The position numbers and the translations under genes were made by a program. Below are positions 1 to 10,974 of a DNA stretch of 64,000 nucleotides, one piece after another. The stretch is from Macropodus opercularis. Lineage: Eukaryota > Chordata > Actinopteri > Anabantiformes > Osphronemidae. The notes beneath the pieces were generated by a model. It did not search any database, was not told the origin of the DNA, and worked only from the letters and a program-made list of their open reading frames with translations. The stretch covers positions 13,586,501-13,650,500 of the forward strand of contig CM061106.1 in assembly GCA_030770545.1 (NCBI GenBank). The letters are read 5' to 3'. The stretch's first letter is position 1, and each line of letters starts with the position of its first letter.

Positions 1-318
1 AACGCAGGCCTGTTCAGATCACGAGGGTCATTAAAGGGAGTCTATGTAGGAGAACTTCACTTCTCATGGGCTTGTGTTGATCATGTGCAGACACACACTC
101 ACTTCTTGTGTGTTAAACGTTCTGCGTGAAGCACCATGTTTATGTTTTAGATATGTACATTTTCTTTTTTGTATATGATGTGTAAAATATTTTACTCTTC
201 TTTTTTTGTAAATATTGGAACTTTTTGTATTTTCTTATTTTCCAACTGTTCTTTGCTGCTGCTGGTTCACCAGAATTTCCCCTCTGCGGGATAAATAAAG
301 TATTATCTATCTATCTAC
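1..318 (+). mobile_element. 3' end of a non-LTR retrotransposon
   Basis: AT-rich 3' untranslated tail ending in 'gggataaataaag' followed by a short (TATC)n run at about 305-317. This form of ending, with a polyadenylation-like AATAAA just before a simple repeat, is typical of fish LINE 3' ends. No coding part is seen inside the window, so the copy is either 5'-truncated or continues to the left. The clade is not assignable from this tail. Confidence 0.45.
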
Positions 319-445
319 CATTGCTTCATACACCACGTGCAGGTCACACAGTTATGTCAAGGATGATGTCTTTCAAACAGCGTTTATAGGTTTGATGTGA
401 ATTGAATATAATTATGAGATTTCAGAAATTAAAACGCAAAGTAGT

Positions 446-990
446 GAAGTAGTAGAAAATAGGATGCAGGCAGAAAACAGAACAAGTATAGTTAAAGTAT
501 AGTTTGAAACACACACATCAGATTTAGAGAATAGTAGAGACACCAGATGCACCCAGACACGGGTCATTAAACAGCATGTGAAGAAGGGGGTCTAAGCAGA
601 AAATCAGATAAGTAGGGAGTGAAACATGTGAATGTCTGTAGAAGGAATGTGCTTGGATCCATAGGTTATGGGACCACAAAGCAACGGAGAAGATAAGACA
701 CCAATAGACCAGCCATGGAGACGAACACCAGACCACGACATCAGGATCCTGTTACACCACAGAAAGATGCTCTGTCCAGCATAAAGTGTGGGTCGAGGGA
801 CAGACAGTGTCAGTCAGACTTCGTGCCCTGACTATATGCTGTATAGTATAGGGACAGACTGACCCAGGCCTGTACATTATTATTCTTCAAGTTTGAAATA
901 AAAGCAAGACTGATTTTTATCAGACGTTTCTCCTCATCATTCAACGAACGCGCAGAGCTGGGATTGAGAGCAGCTCAACAGTAGGCTGAG
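446..990 (+). repeat. LTR-like dispersed repeat, copy 1
   Basis: This stretch closely resembles 46192-46735 in the same orientation and an inverted partial copy at 21658-21945. Shared blocks include 'gatgctctgtc', 'gtgtgggtcgagggacagac' and 'cttcgtgccctgactatatg'. An AATAAA lies near 895, and the third copy has a clear TATA box at the matching place, so the order resembles an LTR (promoter, then poly(A) signal). No internal retroelement sequence flanks it, so it may be a solo LTR. Small reading frames in it are not genes. Confidence 0.5.
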
Positions 991-1839
991 ACCCAAATTC
1001 CGGCCACCAAGCACGTGGACTATGCATGAAGGCTTCATAAAACGAGGTCCTCCCACATAAATCCCCCTTTTAGTGACCTGTATTATTTTAATCTGTCGTA
1101 TTATGTCCATATTCTAACATGTGATAAACGCTGAATATAAATTCCTGGTACAGTACTCTAGGCATGGGCGGTTATGAGCGTAAGCCGATCGCCACCTACA
1201 GGTAGAAGACAGAAGAAATACAGTGGATCCACCGCTGTACGGGTCACGTACTCACTCAATCGCCCACCTGGCTTATGTTCATGTGTTCGTCAAGTCCCTT
1301 ACACGCCTTGAAATTTCATTTGTTGGCGTAACAACCGCTGAGTCATCGTTTTGCTCTCTGCTTCCCTGCCCAGGATCACATAACCACGTCCGGTACAGCA
1401 CAAAGCCACGATCATGTTAAGCTGTGGCTTTTTAGATCTTCTGGTTGATCTGGTTAAATCTTTTTAATTTTATTACATTACATTTTTAGTGGCCCACTGC
1501 TTCTGGACTACTTACACAAATGTATACAGCTGCTACAATTCTTTCTTTTATTTCCCTTTTTACATATCAAATGTTTCACCTCTTCGTTCGTCTGCATAAT
1601 CAGCTGCTGCTCTGTGAGTTCAGTCAGTAACTCAGTGATCGATACATGTGGCCTATTAAACAACGCTGATCGACACCAGGTTGACTTATGGTAGTTGCTC
1701 CTTCTCGTCTTCACTTGGCAAACGAGCAGCGGAATGAACCACAATCAGTTTATTCTTGTTTTTGTTTCTAAATGAAGGAGCCTCTATAATAAATCTGCTC
1801 AAACATGCTACTGTCTTGCCATTTTCAAATGATACTCAC
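991..1839. other. no gene recognised
   Basis: Unique-looking AT-rich sequence. Short open frames occur on both strands but have no recognisable domain and no convincing splice context. If the GTPase gene at 1840-3231 were complete, its later exons should lie here or further left; I do not find them. Confidence 0.4.
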
Positions 1840-3231
1840 TTTTCACTGGTGTCTTTAACATGATCAGACTTTGTGCAGATGAAATCAATCCGCTGACACT
1901 CGCCGCTGTTTCCCATGTGTCTATAGGCACTTTTCAAGATCTTCCAGGTTCCCTTCTCTGTTACTGGCCGACTCATGTCAGTCACAACCCAAACCGTCGG
2001 GCAGTTCTCAACATGCTGGTGGGACATGGTGTGAAGTTACCTTTCAGTTGTGTGTAATACCAGGATGCTAAAGCTGAGCTCAAAGGCCGCTGAGCACGTA
2101 CCTCTTTCCACATCTCATCTCTGGCCTTGTTGCAGTCTCCATTTCCAGGAAGGTCCACGAGTGTGACGTGCTGCAGAAGTGTGTTGTTTGGTACCTTGAT
2201 GGTCACACACTTCACCAGGGGCCAGTAATACCTGTCTCCTGTAGGTTTGTCTGTGGGGGCACTTCTAGTGTATTTTTTGATCTTCTTGGAAAGTTTTGAA
2301 ACCTGTAAGAAAAAGAAAAATGGTGGGTTTAAATACAAACAGCAACTAACTTAAAGGATTATTCCACTCTTTCTTTGAGTATTTCACATACAGATTCACA
2401 CGTGAAAGTCTTTTTCTTTGCTTCCAGAAATTCTGGGATTTCTTTGTAATATTGTTTGGCCATGAGCATGTCGGGGGTTTTATGTTTCCACTCATCATCG
2501 TAAAGAGCTGACATCTTGCTCAGAAACTCTTCATTTTCTTCATCTTCTTCCTCATCATTCAGTTCGTCATTTTCCTCACTGTCGCTCTCCAGATCTAGAT
2601 TTTCCTTAACAAAGTTATACATGAACCACAACTCGTCTTTCCAATCCTAGAAAATAAAGTGAATTCAAATTAATATTAAGGCATATTATAGCATTTGGGT
2701 AGTCAACTTACTGGCCCCTCTTACCTCCTCTGTGATGAACTCTATCTCCACCACATACTTGTTGTCCGTGTTGGCCTCCACTTTAATCATGACTGAAGTG
2801 CAGGCGTCGCTTTGTGCAGTGGGTAAAAGATCCTTCTCCCCAAGGACGGCGTTTATCAAAGAGCTCTTTCCTGCACCAGATTTACCAAAAACACCAACCA
2901 AAGCTCAACGTACAGTACATTAAAAGCAGCCTGCGCAGACCGACCTTTCAATAGATGCTAGAAGTTGTGAGAAGACGTCGGCCAACCCTTGTGCTAGCGA
3001 ACCATCAGGTTCCTCACTCTCAGCTGTGAACGGTTCCCCTGGTTCAGGCCTCCCAAGCAGGCTGCTGTTTACTTTACTTTTCATGACTGGCTTCAAACCT
3101 ACAGACTTTCTCCTGCTGCCTGTCTTTGGTGACTTATTACAGCTCTGTGGACACATGTCTTTGAATTGCTTTTTATTTATTTTTTTTATTGCTAATATGG
3201 GTTTGTTGGCGGCTGCACTGAGGTGATGCAA
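1840..3231 (-). pseudogene. SLIP-GC-like (NUGGC-like) GTPase gene fragment, probably broken
   Basis: Four minus-strand exons join in phase 0: 2725-2907, 2368-2646, 2101-2302 and 1840-2015. The first carries a P-loop (GKSGAGKSSL) and the third a G3-type motif (VDLPGNGD). The second is acidic, beginning DWKDELW. The fourth contains CPTVWVVTDMSR and ends FICTKSD, resembling a G4 motif. The pattern fits the nuclear GTPase SLIP-GC family, expanded in fish. Splice signals are good for the second, third and fourth acceptors and for the donors at 2724, 2100 and 1839; the donor after 2368 (GTGGAA) is weak. A basic, proline-containing N-terminal frame (2920-3231) runs in the same frame into the P-loop exon but is interrupted by TAA (2920-2922) and TGA (2905-2907), with no room for an intron. 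The C-terminal exons are not found. I infer a truncated pseudogene; an alternative is a gene with a missed 5' exon and 3' exons outside the window. Confidence 0.55.
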
Positions 3232-3555
3232 CGCCCGTAGTTTCTGTAGATGTGACCCTCATGTATAATGAGGGCATTCATTCAAGTCAAACTAAGCAGG
3301 ACGTCACTGAAGGCCTAGATGGGAAATGTACGACCCGTGTTCTGTCCCCCTGAGCTGCTCGTAGTCGCCCTAATCAAAAATGTTCTTGGTTCAGTTTTGT
3401 TTCTACTTTAACTGTACAGTGATGTATGGAGGAATGATGGGTAATCCTCAGCAGCACAGAGGACTTGTGTGAGGCTCACACGCAGCTGGTGGCCACTCTC
3501 CCCTTTTTGTTGCCTTGTCAAACTATTTGCAGAATAAACCTGGAGTACAGCAAAG
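3232..3555. other. no gene recognised
   Basis: Intergenic sequence between the GTPase fragment and the 3' end of the LINE. I see no RNA gene, repeat or splice-supported exon. Confidence 0.4.
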
Positions 3556-3717
3556 ATGATTAGATTAGATTAGATTCAACTTTATTGTCATTACACCGTA
3601 CAAGTTTCAGGCAACGAAATGCAGTTGGGGTCTAACCAGAGTGCAATAACAGCAAGTGCATGAGTTGTGCAAAATAAGCATAAGTTATACAAAATGTTAC
3701 AGTAATGCAGTGAGTGT

Positions 3718-3893
3718 GCAAATGAGCATAAGTATATAACAGTTCAGTAGTGCAAATGAGCATAATTATGTAAACAGTCCAGTAGTGCAAATGAGCATAA
3801 TTATGTAAACAGTCCAGTAGTGCAAATGAGCATAATTATGTAAACAGTCCAGTAGTGCAAATGAGCCATGTATGTACACAGTCCAGTAGTGCA
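3718..3893 (-). repeat. 35-bp minisatellite in the LINE 3' UTR
   Basis: The block 'cagtagtgcaaatgagcat' recurs with starts near 3745, 3780, 3815 and 3850, a period of 35 bp, with degenerate partial units on either side. It lies between the stop codon of the LINE frame and its 3' tail. Confidence 0.85.
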
Positions 3894-3954
3894 ATGTTGA
3901 AGTGTGCAGATGAGGTTGATAATGAGGTGTGAGTTGTGATGATGGGAGATGTGA

Positions 3955-6549
3955 TCAGCTACTGGCAGAGTTCAATAAAGATACAGCTCTGGGAAAGAAG
4001 CTGTTCTTGAGTCTGTTGGTCCTAGTCCGGAGGCACCTGAAACGCCTGCCGGAGGGCAGAAGAGAAATCAGTTTGTGAGCAGGATGGGAGGAGTCCTTAA
4101 GAATGTTGCGAGCTCGGCGCAGGCAGCGTTTCTTCTGGATGTCCTCAATGGCTGGGAGTGTCGTCCCTATGATGCTCTGGGCGGTTTTCACCACCCGTTG
4201 CAGTGCCTTGCGTTCTGCAACAGAGCAGCACCCATACCAGACTGTAGCACAGTTAGTCAGGATGCTTTCTACTGTGCAGCGATAGAAGTTCACCAGGATA
4301 TCCGTGGACAGCAGGTTCTTTTTGAGTGTCCTCAGGAAAAAGAGGCGCTGGTGAGCCTTCTTGACCAGACTGGAGGTGTTAGTGGTCCAAGACAGGTCAT
4401 CCGAGATGTGGGTCCCCAGGAACTTGAAACTTGAGACGCGCTCAACAGCCATCCCATTGATGTGGGTGATGTCGTGTGTGCCTCTTGACTCCTTCCTGAA
4501 GTCCACAATTAGCTCCTTTGTCTTGGAGGTGTTGAGATGGAGATTGTTGTTATTGCACCATATGGCTAGGTGCTGGATCTCCTCCCTGTAGGCAGTCTCA
4601 TTGTTGTTGGTGATGAGGCCGATCACCGTAGTGTCGTCTGCAAACTTGACGATGGAGTTAGATCCATTCACAGGCCTACAGTCGGAGGTGAATAGGGAGT
4701 AGAGGAAGGGGCTCAGCACACAGCCCTGTGGTACACCAGTGTTGAGTGTGATGGTGTTGGAGCAGATAGAGCCTGATCGAACGTGCTGTGGTCGGTTGAT
4801 CAGAAAGTCCATAACCCAGTTGCAGGTGGTTGTGTTAATGCCCAGATCTACAAGTTTAGCTACTAATTTGGATGGGATGATGGTGTTAAATGCTGAACTA
4901 AAGTCCACAAACAGCATGCGTGCATATGTGTCCTTATTGTCCAAATGTGTGAGCACAGAGTGCAGTGCCATGGAAACTGCGTCCTCTGTGCTCCTATTGC
5001 TGCGGTAGGCAAACTGGTGAGGGTCCAATGTGGGTGGCAGAGAGTCCCTTAGGTGTGACAGGACCAGCCGCTCAAAGCACTTCATAACAATGGGTGTCAG
5101 TGCTACAGGGCGGTAGTCGTTCAGGCATGTCGGGTTGGAGTGTTTCGGCACTGGCACAATGGAGGTGCGTTTAAAGCAAGTAGGAACAGCTGCTTGGGCC
5201 AGCGACAGGTTAAAGATGTCTGTGAATACCCCAGCAAGCTGCTCTGCACAGGCTCTGAGAACACGACCAGGGATGTTATCAGGTCCAGCAGCTTTGTGTG
5301 CGCTGACCCGTCTCAGTGTGTTGCAGACCTCTGTGGAGGAGACTGTGATTGGAGGGTGGTCAGCTGAGGGTATGAGCTTGGTGGCAGTTTCTCTATTGTC
5401 TCTCTCAAAGCGAGCATAGAAGTCATTAAGCTCGTTCAGGAAGAGGACATCAGTGGCTGCGGGGGTGGAGTGGGTGGGTTTGTAATCGCTGATGGCCTGG
5501 ATGCCTTGCCACATGCGTCGAGGGTCGGAGTTGGTAAAGTGTTCCTCCACTTTCCGCTTATAGCGAAGCTTGGCCTCTTTGATGCCCCTCTTCAGGTTAG
5601 CTCTGGATGTACTGTAGGCCTGTGCGTCACCTAATCTAAAGGCAGTATTGCGTGCCTTCAGCAGGAGACGCACCTCCCTGTTCATCCAAGGCTTCTGATT
5701 AGGGTATGTGATGATCTGTTTTTGACTGGTAACACTGTCTATGGTGGTATTGATGTAATCCAGTACAGAGGAAGTGTAGCAGTCGATGTCCATGTGAGTG
5801 TCTCTGGTGGATTGAGATGCAAATGTACTCCAGTCTGTGTTTAGAAATCTCTGCTGGAGTGTGAAATCTGCATCTGCGGGCCACACCTTGATGGTTCTCG
5901 CAGATGGCTTCACACGATTGATGAGGGGTGTGTATTTGGGGGTGAGGAACAAGGAGAGGTGATCCGACTGTCCTAGGTGGGGGAGGGGAGTCGCGACATA
6001 GGCTCCAGCTATGTTTGTGTAGACATGGTCCAGGGTTTTGTTCCCTCTGGTGTGACAGGAAACATGCTGGTGAAATTTGGGAAGCACTGCTTTTAAGTTA
6101 GAGTGATTAAAATCTCCCGCAACTATAAACGCAGCTTCCGGGTGAATAGTCTGTTGCTTGCTGATGGCCGCATAAAGTTCTTTCATGGCAAGCTTAGCAT
6201 CAGCATCGGGGGGGATGTAGGCTGCAGTTATAATGGTAGAAGTGAACTCCTGCGGTAGATAGAACGGTCGACATTTAACCATGAGAAACTCCAGGTTAGC
6301 TGAACAATGACTCTCAACCATAGCAGAGTTAGTGCACCACGCTTTGTTAACGTAAATGCACAACCCACCGCCTCTGCTCTTACCGGAGCCATTAAATGTC
6401 CTATCAGCCCGGAATGTCTGTCGTCCTGTTAGCTCAATGGAGTTGTCCGGAATGCCGCTGTGTAGCCATGTTTCCGTGAAGATCATGACATTGCAGTTCA
6501 GTTTCTTACTGTGAGTAATGCTGAGTCGAATCTCATCCATTTTGTTCAC
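3955..6549 (-). CDS. LINE endonuclease / reverse transcriptase polyprotein
   Basis: An 864-residue frame. Residues about 1-205 form an apurinic-type endonuclease: TETWL near 26-30, VAGDFNH near 141-147 and SDHLSLF near the end of the domain. Reverse transcriptase follows, with FVDFSSAFNTI, the turn GVPQGCVLSPFLY and the catalytic FADD at residues 636-639. The C-terminus has the basic LLPSGRRFRCLRTRTNRLKNS-like segment typical of the CR1/L2 group. The protein nicks target DNA and copies element RNA at the nick. The frame opens directly after a stop codon, and the endonuclease lacks the usual lead-in, which is found in another frame upstream. The original start was therefore further up, and this ATG is simply the first one available. 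It has all main catalytic motifs but is probably not translated as one protein because of the frame break. Confidence 0.85.
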   Translation of the reverse strand: MNKMDEIRLSITHSKKLNCNVMIFTETWLHSGIPDNSIELTGRQTFRADRTFNGSGKSRGGGLCIYVNKAWCTNSAMVESHCSANLEFLMVKCRPFYLPQEFTSTIITAAYIPPDADAKLAMKELYAAISKQQTIHPEAAFIVAGDFNHSNLKAVLPKFHQHVSCHTRGNKTLDHVYTNIAGAYVATPLPHLGQSDHLSLFLTPKYTPLINRVKPSARTIKVWPADADFTLQQRFLNTDWSTFASQSTRDTHMDIDCYTSSVLDYINTTIDSVTSQKQIITYPNQKPWMNREVRLLLKARNTAFRLGDAQAYSTSRANLKRGIKEAKLRYKRKVEEHFTNSDPRRMWQGIQAISDYKPTHSTPAATDVLFLNELNDFYARFERDNRETATKLIPSADHPPITVSSTEVCNTLRRVSAHKAAGPDNIPGRVLRACAEQLAGVFTDIFNLSLAQAAVPTCFKRTSIVPVPKHSNPTCLNDYRPVALTPIVMKCFERLVLSHLRDSLPPTLDPHQFAYRSNRSTEDAVSMALHSVLTHLDNKDTYARMLFVDFSSAFNTIIPSKLVAKLVDLGINTTTCNWVMDFLINRPQHVRSGSICSNTITLNTGVPQGCVLSPFLYSLFTSDCRPVNGSNSIVKFADDTTVIGLITNNNETAYREEIQHLAIWCNNNNLHLNTSKTKELIVDFRKESRGTHDITHINGMAVERVSSFKFLGTHISDDLSWTTNTSSLVKKAHQRLFFLRTLKKNLLSTDILVNFYRCTVESILTNCATVWYGCCSVAERKALQRVVKTAQSIIGTTLPAIEDIQKKRCLRRARNILKDSSHPAHKLISLLPSGRRFRCLRTRTNRLKNSFFPRAVSLLNSASS

Positions 6550-6910
6550 AAGAGACCGAACATTGGCGAGGAAAATGCTGGGTAAAGTGAGCCGGTGTTA
6601 GCTTTAGCTTCGCTTTCAGCCCGCCACGCTTCCCCCGCCTTTGTTTACGATCTCGACGCCGCCTGCGAGCACTTCCGCCCAGCCGGGTAGAGCGCGCCGC
6701 CTCGGGTGTCCTGACGATCTCTGGGACGAGTTGAATCTTCTCGATGAAGTTGTCTGGAAGTCGCAAACCAATATCCAAAAGCTCATGTCGGGTGTACGAT
6801 GTAAAGGCACAGCTGTTCTGAACGAACAGACCCGAGATAAGCAATGAAAACACCGCAATTTTGCAATATCTGGAGAGACCCCAAGCCTCGCGATGCACTC
6901 GCGCCGCCAT
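6533..6910 (-). pseudogene. N-terminal part of the LINE ORF, out of frame with the rest
   Basis: 125 residues starting MAARVHREAW, with a hydrophobic stretch (FSLLISGLFVQ) and a very basic segment (RRRRRDRKQRRGKRGG). Its last 20 residues are the +1 reading of the same bases that, in the other frame, encode LPSIFLANVRSLVNKMDE, a typical lead into the endonuclease of L2 elements. A single-base indel near 6585-6600 would explain both the overlap and the lack of a lead-in for the long frame. The basic segment could bind nucleic acid. Confidence 0.6.
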
Positions 6911-6950
6911 CTTGGATCAGCTCCAGGTGGTTATTTGAAGCGCAGAAGGC

Positions 6951-7965
6951 ATCATCTCCCAAGGGTTACACATGGACTAACTGCCATCTGTCCGTATTGA
7001 CGCATTGGACTACGAGCGGAAAAACGCTCCTGTCAGGCGCTTGATGCGTCGATTAAGCAATGAACACGTGTGGGTCTATGATGAACAAGTTCATAAACCG
7101 TTCATCTAGATAAAGAGTGTTGTGATTTATTTCTGTCTGCGGCTGTTTGATCCAACCCTTGGTTTTTGAGCTTAGAGCCCCCGGTTTTCATTTTGACCCC
7201 ATCTAAGCCTGCACAAGGCTTAAACTCGTCTAAAGCGCAGAATGACAAGGAAAAATGCATTGGAAAAGGCGTCGGTCGCCAGTTAAGGGGTTAATTGTTT
7301 TATTTTATTTTTATATTTTTTGTTAATCTGGCTGGGAAATGAGTTTTTTGATTTTTTTGCTAATTATCACTGGTTCCTCTTTTGATTGAAATCTTTTCCT
7401 GTACTGCCATTAGATCACGTCCTAAGTGTTGGAGCTACTGAAAGCATGGATTTCTTCTCCCTGGCTTACAGTTGCTTCACACATGAAGGGGTCTTTACCA
7501 GTGTTGGATTGTTTGTATTTATTTGATATGTCCTTGTAAATGGATAATACAGGATGCGTGGAGGCTGAATCTTTAGTTGGTGGTACAGCAGAATTTTTGG
7601 AGGGTAATGTCCTGGCTTGTGGCCAATACTTTACATGAATACTTACTTGAATATAAAAATATTTGTATTTTACTTTCTTGAGTTCTCAACTAATACATCT
7701 GTCATCAGTAAAGAGCTGAACCTGGGATAAACATTTATATGCATTGCTGGCAGGAACTGTTCTGGATGTAAATGAAAACACCTGTGGTGTAGCCTTGGTG
7801 TCTTTGCTTTTTGCCTGGACAGACTAGACTTATTTCTTTGAATTTCTACCACAACATAACATCACTTCTACATTTTATTCCGAAAACTGCAGGTTTACAA
7901 CATAATTGTACTGAATTAAGTCAGAAATGATGTGCAGGTAGACAAAAGAGTCCCTCTTGTAATAC
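6951..7965. other. no gene recognised
   Basis: AT-rich single-copy-looking DNA between the LINE 5' end and the last exon of a minus-strand gene. Short open frames have no domain signature. Confidence 0.35.
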
Positions 7966-8688
7966 TTACAGAACAGAGTCAATGAATTTTGTCTTGTGTT
8001 GTTTTTCTAGTTTCTCTCGGACTTGTCTCATTAATTCCTTTGCTTTGCCCAGAGTCTTTTCTGTTGGAATAAAAGTTCAAACTAGTTCAGCACTTTCCAA
8101 AGGGAGCAGAGTTCAGTCTTGACGCACATGTAGAGGAAAATAATTTGCGCTAAATATGCTTCTATCAAGCTTTAAGCAAAAACTGCCTTTAACTGTTCAG
8201 TCAAGGTGGGACAGTCTTTATGCGTAAATATCACTGATTCAAAAACAATCCGTGTTCATGCACTTTCTTATTACAGTGGATGTGGAAGCTGAGTCAAGGC
8301 TTCTGGACTTTTCCCCATTTATCTCTACAGGTGTGAAGTGAAACCTGACTGGAGGACAAATCTGTGTCTCTACCAACTTCCCTCAGACTGAAGAAGCTTC
8401 CTGCACAGATGGAGAATCGTTTGTACTGGAAAGGCCAGTTGACTGCTCACCTGGATGAAGAGTTTTACTAAATATAAGTAGATAATTACATTACCTAGAT
8501 TTATGTCCACATCTTCTGCTTTTCTCTTTGTTTGTCCTTTTGGAAAAAATGTAACATCAGTGACAACATGAAGACTCTTCAGTTTGCTCTGTATGTCACA
8601 CTTGAAGCTAAATGGCACTAATTCAGATGATAAACCTGCTGATCTGCATCTCACCTCTATAACTTGTGGTGCTGGAGCTTGGCTGAAC
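7966..8688 (-). CDS. two C-terminal exons of an unrecognised protein
   Basis: Exon 8495-8688 has an acceptor CACCTTTAG and a donor GTAATG. It encodes about 64 residues starting FSQAPAPQVIEV and ending AEDVDINL, alternating polar and hydrophobic residues like beta strands. Exon 7966-8060 has an acceptor TTCCAACAG and encodes a basic, helical tail starting EKTLGKAKELMRQ and ending FIDSVL before a stop. The two join in phase 1 without a break (the split codon gives Glu). I do not recognise the family. They lie downstream of the PYD exons in the same orientation and could be the 3' end of that gene. The link is inferred, because I found no exon with the phase-2 donor needed before 8688. Confidence 0.35.
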
Positions 8689-9284
8689 CTAAAGGTGAAC
8701 ATGATTCAGTGCTTAAAACAGGAAGATTACAAGCAATTAAGAGGATGTATTGAAATATTTGGCAGTATACAGGAAAGTAAATCATTATTATGTAATGTGT
8801 GAAGCATTATATTCACATTATATAACGTTCACATTATGTAAGATCCAAATCTCTACTGACATTAGAAGCTGAAAGCAACAAAATGCACGTTTCTGCTGTT
8901 AAACGTATTTATATATGTGGAGGTGTGTCAGTCTTGGCACAAAGCTTCCTTGTTTTTGCCTGTTTGGCCTGTTCAAGCTGCATCAACCATATTTCGCTGC
9001 TACATCGTTGGGCTGGAAGCTGCCACCACTGCCGCTCAGGGCTTGGCTGTCCTGCAGCAGTGCTGCCTTCTACGTGTGCTTTCTTTGCCCTCTGAGTTTT
9101 CTGGTTACCATATAAATCTAAGAGAGGCTGGTAAAAGCGCACACGTCATGGATGCTCACACCAAAACAAGTGTTTAAGGAGTGGGACGCTTGGGTCCTTT
9201 CAGATAGACTCAAATCAAACAATATGCTCACTTTAAATGTGCTTACTACTGGTTTTAAAGCAGCTCATGTCATGAAGATCTGAC
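8689..9284. other. no gene recognised
   Basis: Between two candidate minus-strand exons. Frames on both strands around 8883-9177 overlap each other and show no recognisable domain. Confidence 0.3.
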
Positions 9285-9582
9285 CTGAGGTTCTGCATCT
9301 TCGCTTGCCTCTGGCTCTCTGTTGTGGCCGAACATCTGCTCCCACGAGTTGCCTAATAATGTCAAACGTTACGTTCATGAACACAATATCATTTAAAAGT
9401 TGGATTTCCCTTAACAATATGTCATGAGACACAGTCATGTTTAATCCCTTCACAAGTTTGTGATACTTCCATTGTAAAGTGTTTCCTGACGGGATCTGAG
9501 AAAACAACTGAAATGTACTGTGTGTTTCTGTTGGGTTCCATTGAAGCCATATGTAGATTGAGACCAGAGAGAACTTTAATGT
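9285..9582 (-). CDS. candidate exon, unrecognised
   Basis: Flanked by a good acceptor (TTTCATTTCAG) and a possible donor (CCTCAG|GTCAGATC). In phase 0 it is open throughout (about 99 residues, starting TLKFSLVSIYIWLQW). In the phase needed to follow the PYD exons it starts DIKVLSGLNLHMASM but meets a stop after about 53 residues. Neither reading resembles a family I know. It is kept as a candidate because it lies on the same strand and between the PYD exons and the C-terminal exons at 7966-8688. Confidence 0.2.
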
Positions 9583-10974
9583 CTGAAATGAAACACCTGC
9601 CAAGGACGCCTGCACCAGCTGAAGTCAGCCTTAGATGTTGGTAACAGTAAATGTCTTTTGTAAGAGGATAAAGGAATAATACAATTCTTTTAAGGCTCAG
9701 TGTTGTACTTTCAGTAGTTGTATTCAGTTTTTCCTACTTGATTAATTGATTCTCTGTAGTTTAACCACCATTATATTATTGCAAAATTAGTTAAAGTTGT
9801 CACATTATACCTTTGTTAAGCTTCAATATAGACTAGACCCAAAGAACAACTTCAGATTTGGCAAACCCAGCTAAAGGTCCCAAGTCTGCAGGGGCAGCAG
9901 CACAATGACCTCTTCGATTCAATAAAAAGGTAAAAGCTGTTCTTTGACCACTCCAATAATAAACTGACAATAATCATCTTTATTAACTGGGATATAGATC
10001 AGACAGTCATCAACGTAGCAATGAAAAGAGATGCCATGTCTTCTTAGGATAGAGGGGAAAATATGATTGGACTTAAAATAGAGCCTTGTGGAACTGAGGA
10101 GGACTGGAAGTCTCCAAGTTGAACACTAAATGTTCTGTCCTTTAAGTTGGGCTTCAAATAGTTCAGAGCTGGGCTTTTCACACCAATCCAACATTCTGTT
10201 ACGGACCCCAAATGCAGACGAGAACGAGTTCTAAGACTGAAGGGTTATGTCGTGTTCCCCCCAATCGGTGGCGCCAAAGTAAATTTGATTATTTTCCCAC
10301 ACAAGCAGATTCTGATCAGGTTGGCTTAACTTAAAGCCATAGGTAGACAGCGAGCCCTCCAGCTCCTGTTGGTTTTCTTCTTCTGTCCTCACCTCCTGAG
10401 TCTGGTGTTTCTGTCATTGTAATTCTCATGTGCACCTGTTCCTGATTTCCTGTTCTGTTTGTCAGTCCGTCTGCGGTCCAGTGTGCGATGTTCCTGTCTG
10501 TAGCCTCCAGTGGCAGATGCCTGTGTTTGTTCCTGTTCTGTGGTGCGTGCAGATTTTCATCTTGGGAAGGTCCCTGTATATGCTGCACTGAGGGCACCAA
10601 GGTGCTGTGCACCAATTCAAATCACAGAGCACACGCGAAAATAGTTTCATTGTTGAACCTGTCAGATCTGTTCTGTTAAGATCGTTTTGAAGTTTGCTCT
10701 ACTTTCTAACCGCTTTTGCCTGAGCTCGGTTTTAGGATTTAAGAATAGATTCTAACTAGATTGTAGTCTTAGCTTCAATTGGAAATTCTTCCAGTGAAAC
10801 TGCTTTTTTTCCTGGTGCTGTCTCCTCATTGAACTCTGCCCCCATGACTCCACTGACTCCTTTGCGCCGATCATACTCCTCTACATTCTCCCCATAACCA
10901 CTGCACTATTTAATATTGTATATTAAAAAATTCCCTCCTCGCCCCCCGTGGGCGGTCTCATCCATCCAAGCTCG
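9583..10974. other. no gene recognised
   Basis: Mostly AT-rich sequence. Near 10196 a 'gttacggaccccaaatg' block faintly resembles the end of the LTRs at 11364 and 44399 and may be a decayed LTR edge, but I cannot delimit it. Confidence 0.3.

Larger units (their letters stand above)
3556..6950 (-). mobile_element. near full-length L2-clade (CR1/L2) LINE
   Basis: Minus-strand element. Its 5' part begins near 6950 with an 'aagatggcggcgcg' start region, followed by a short N-terminal frame (6533-6910), a long endonuclease plus reverse transcriptase frame (3955-6549) and a 3' untranslated region with a minisatellite. The 3' end reads TGACAATAAAGTTGAATC and then repeats GATTA/TAATC-type units (3556-3580 on the plus strand). 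The start is approximate and I could not identify a target-site duplication. The coding region is open apart from one frame change between the two frames. Confidence 0.85.

Noticed and set aside
4075..5419. Plus-strand frames within the LINE
   Set aside because: Shadows of the endonuclease/reverse transcriptase frame on minus.
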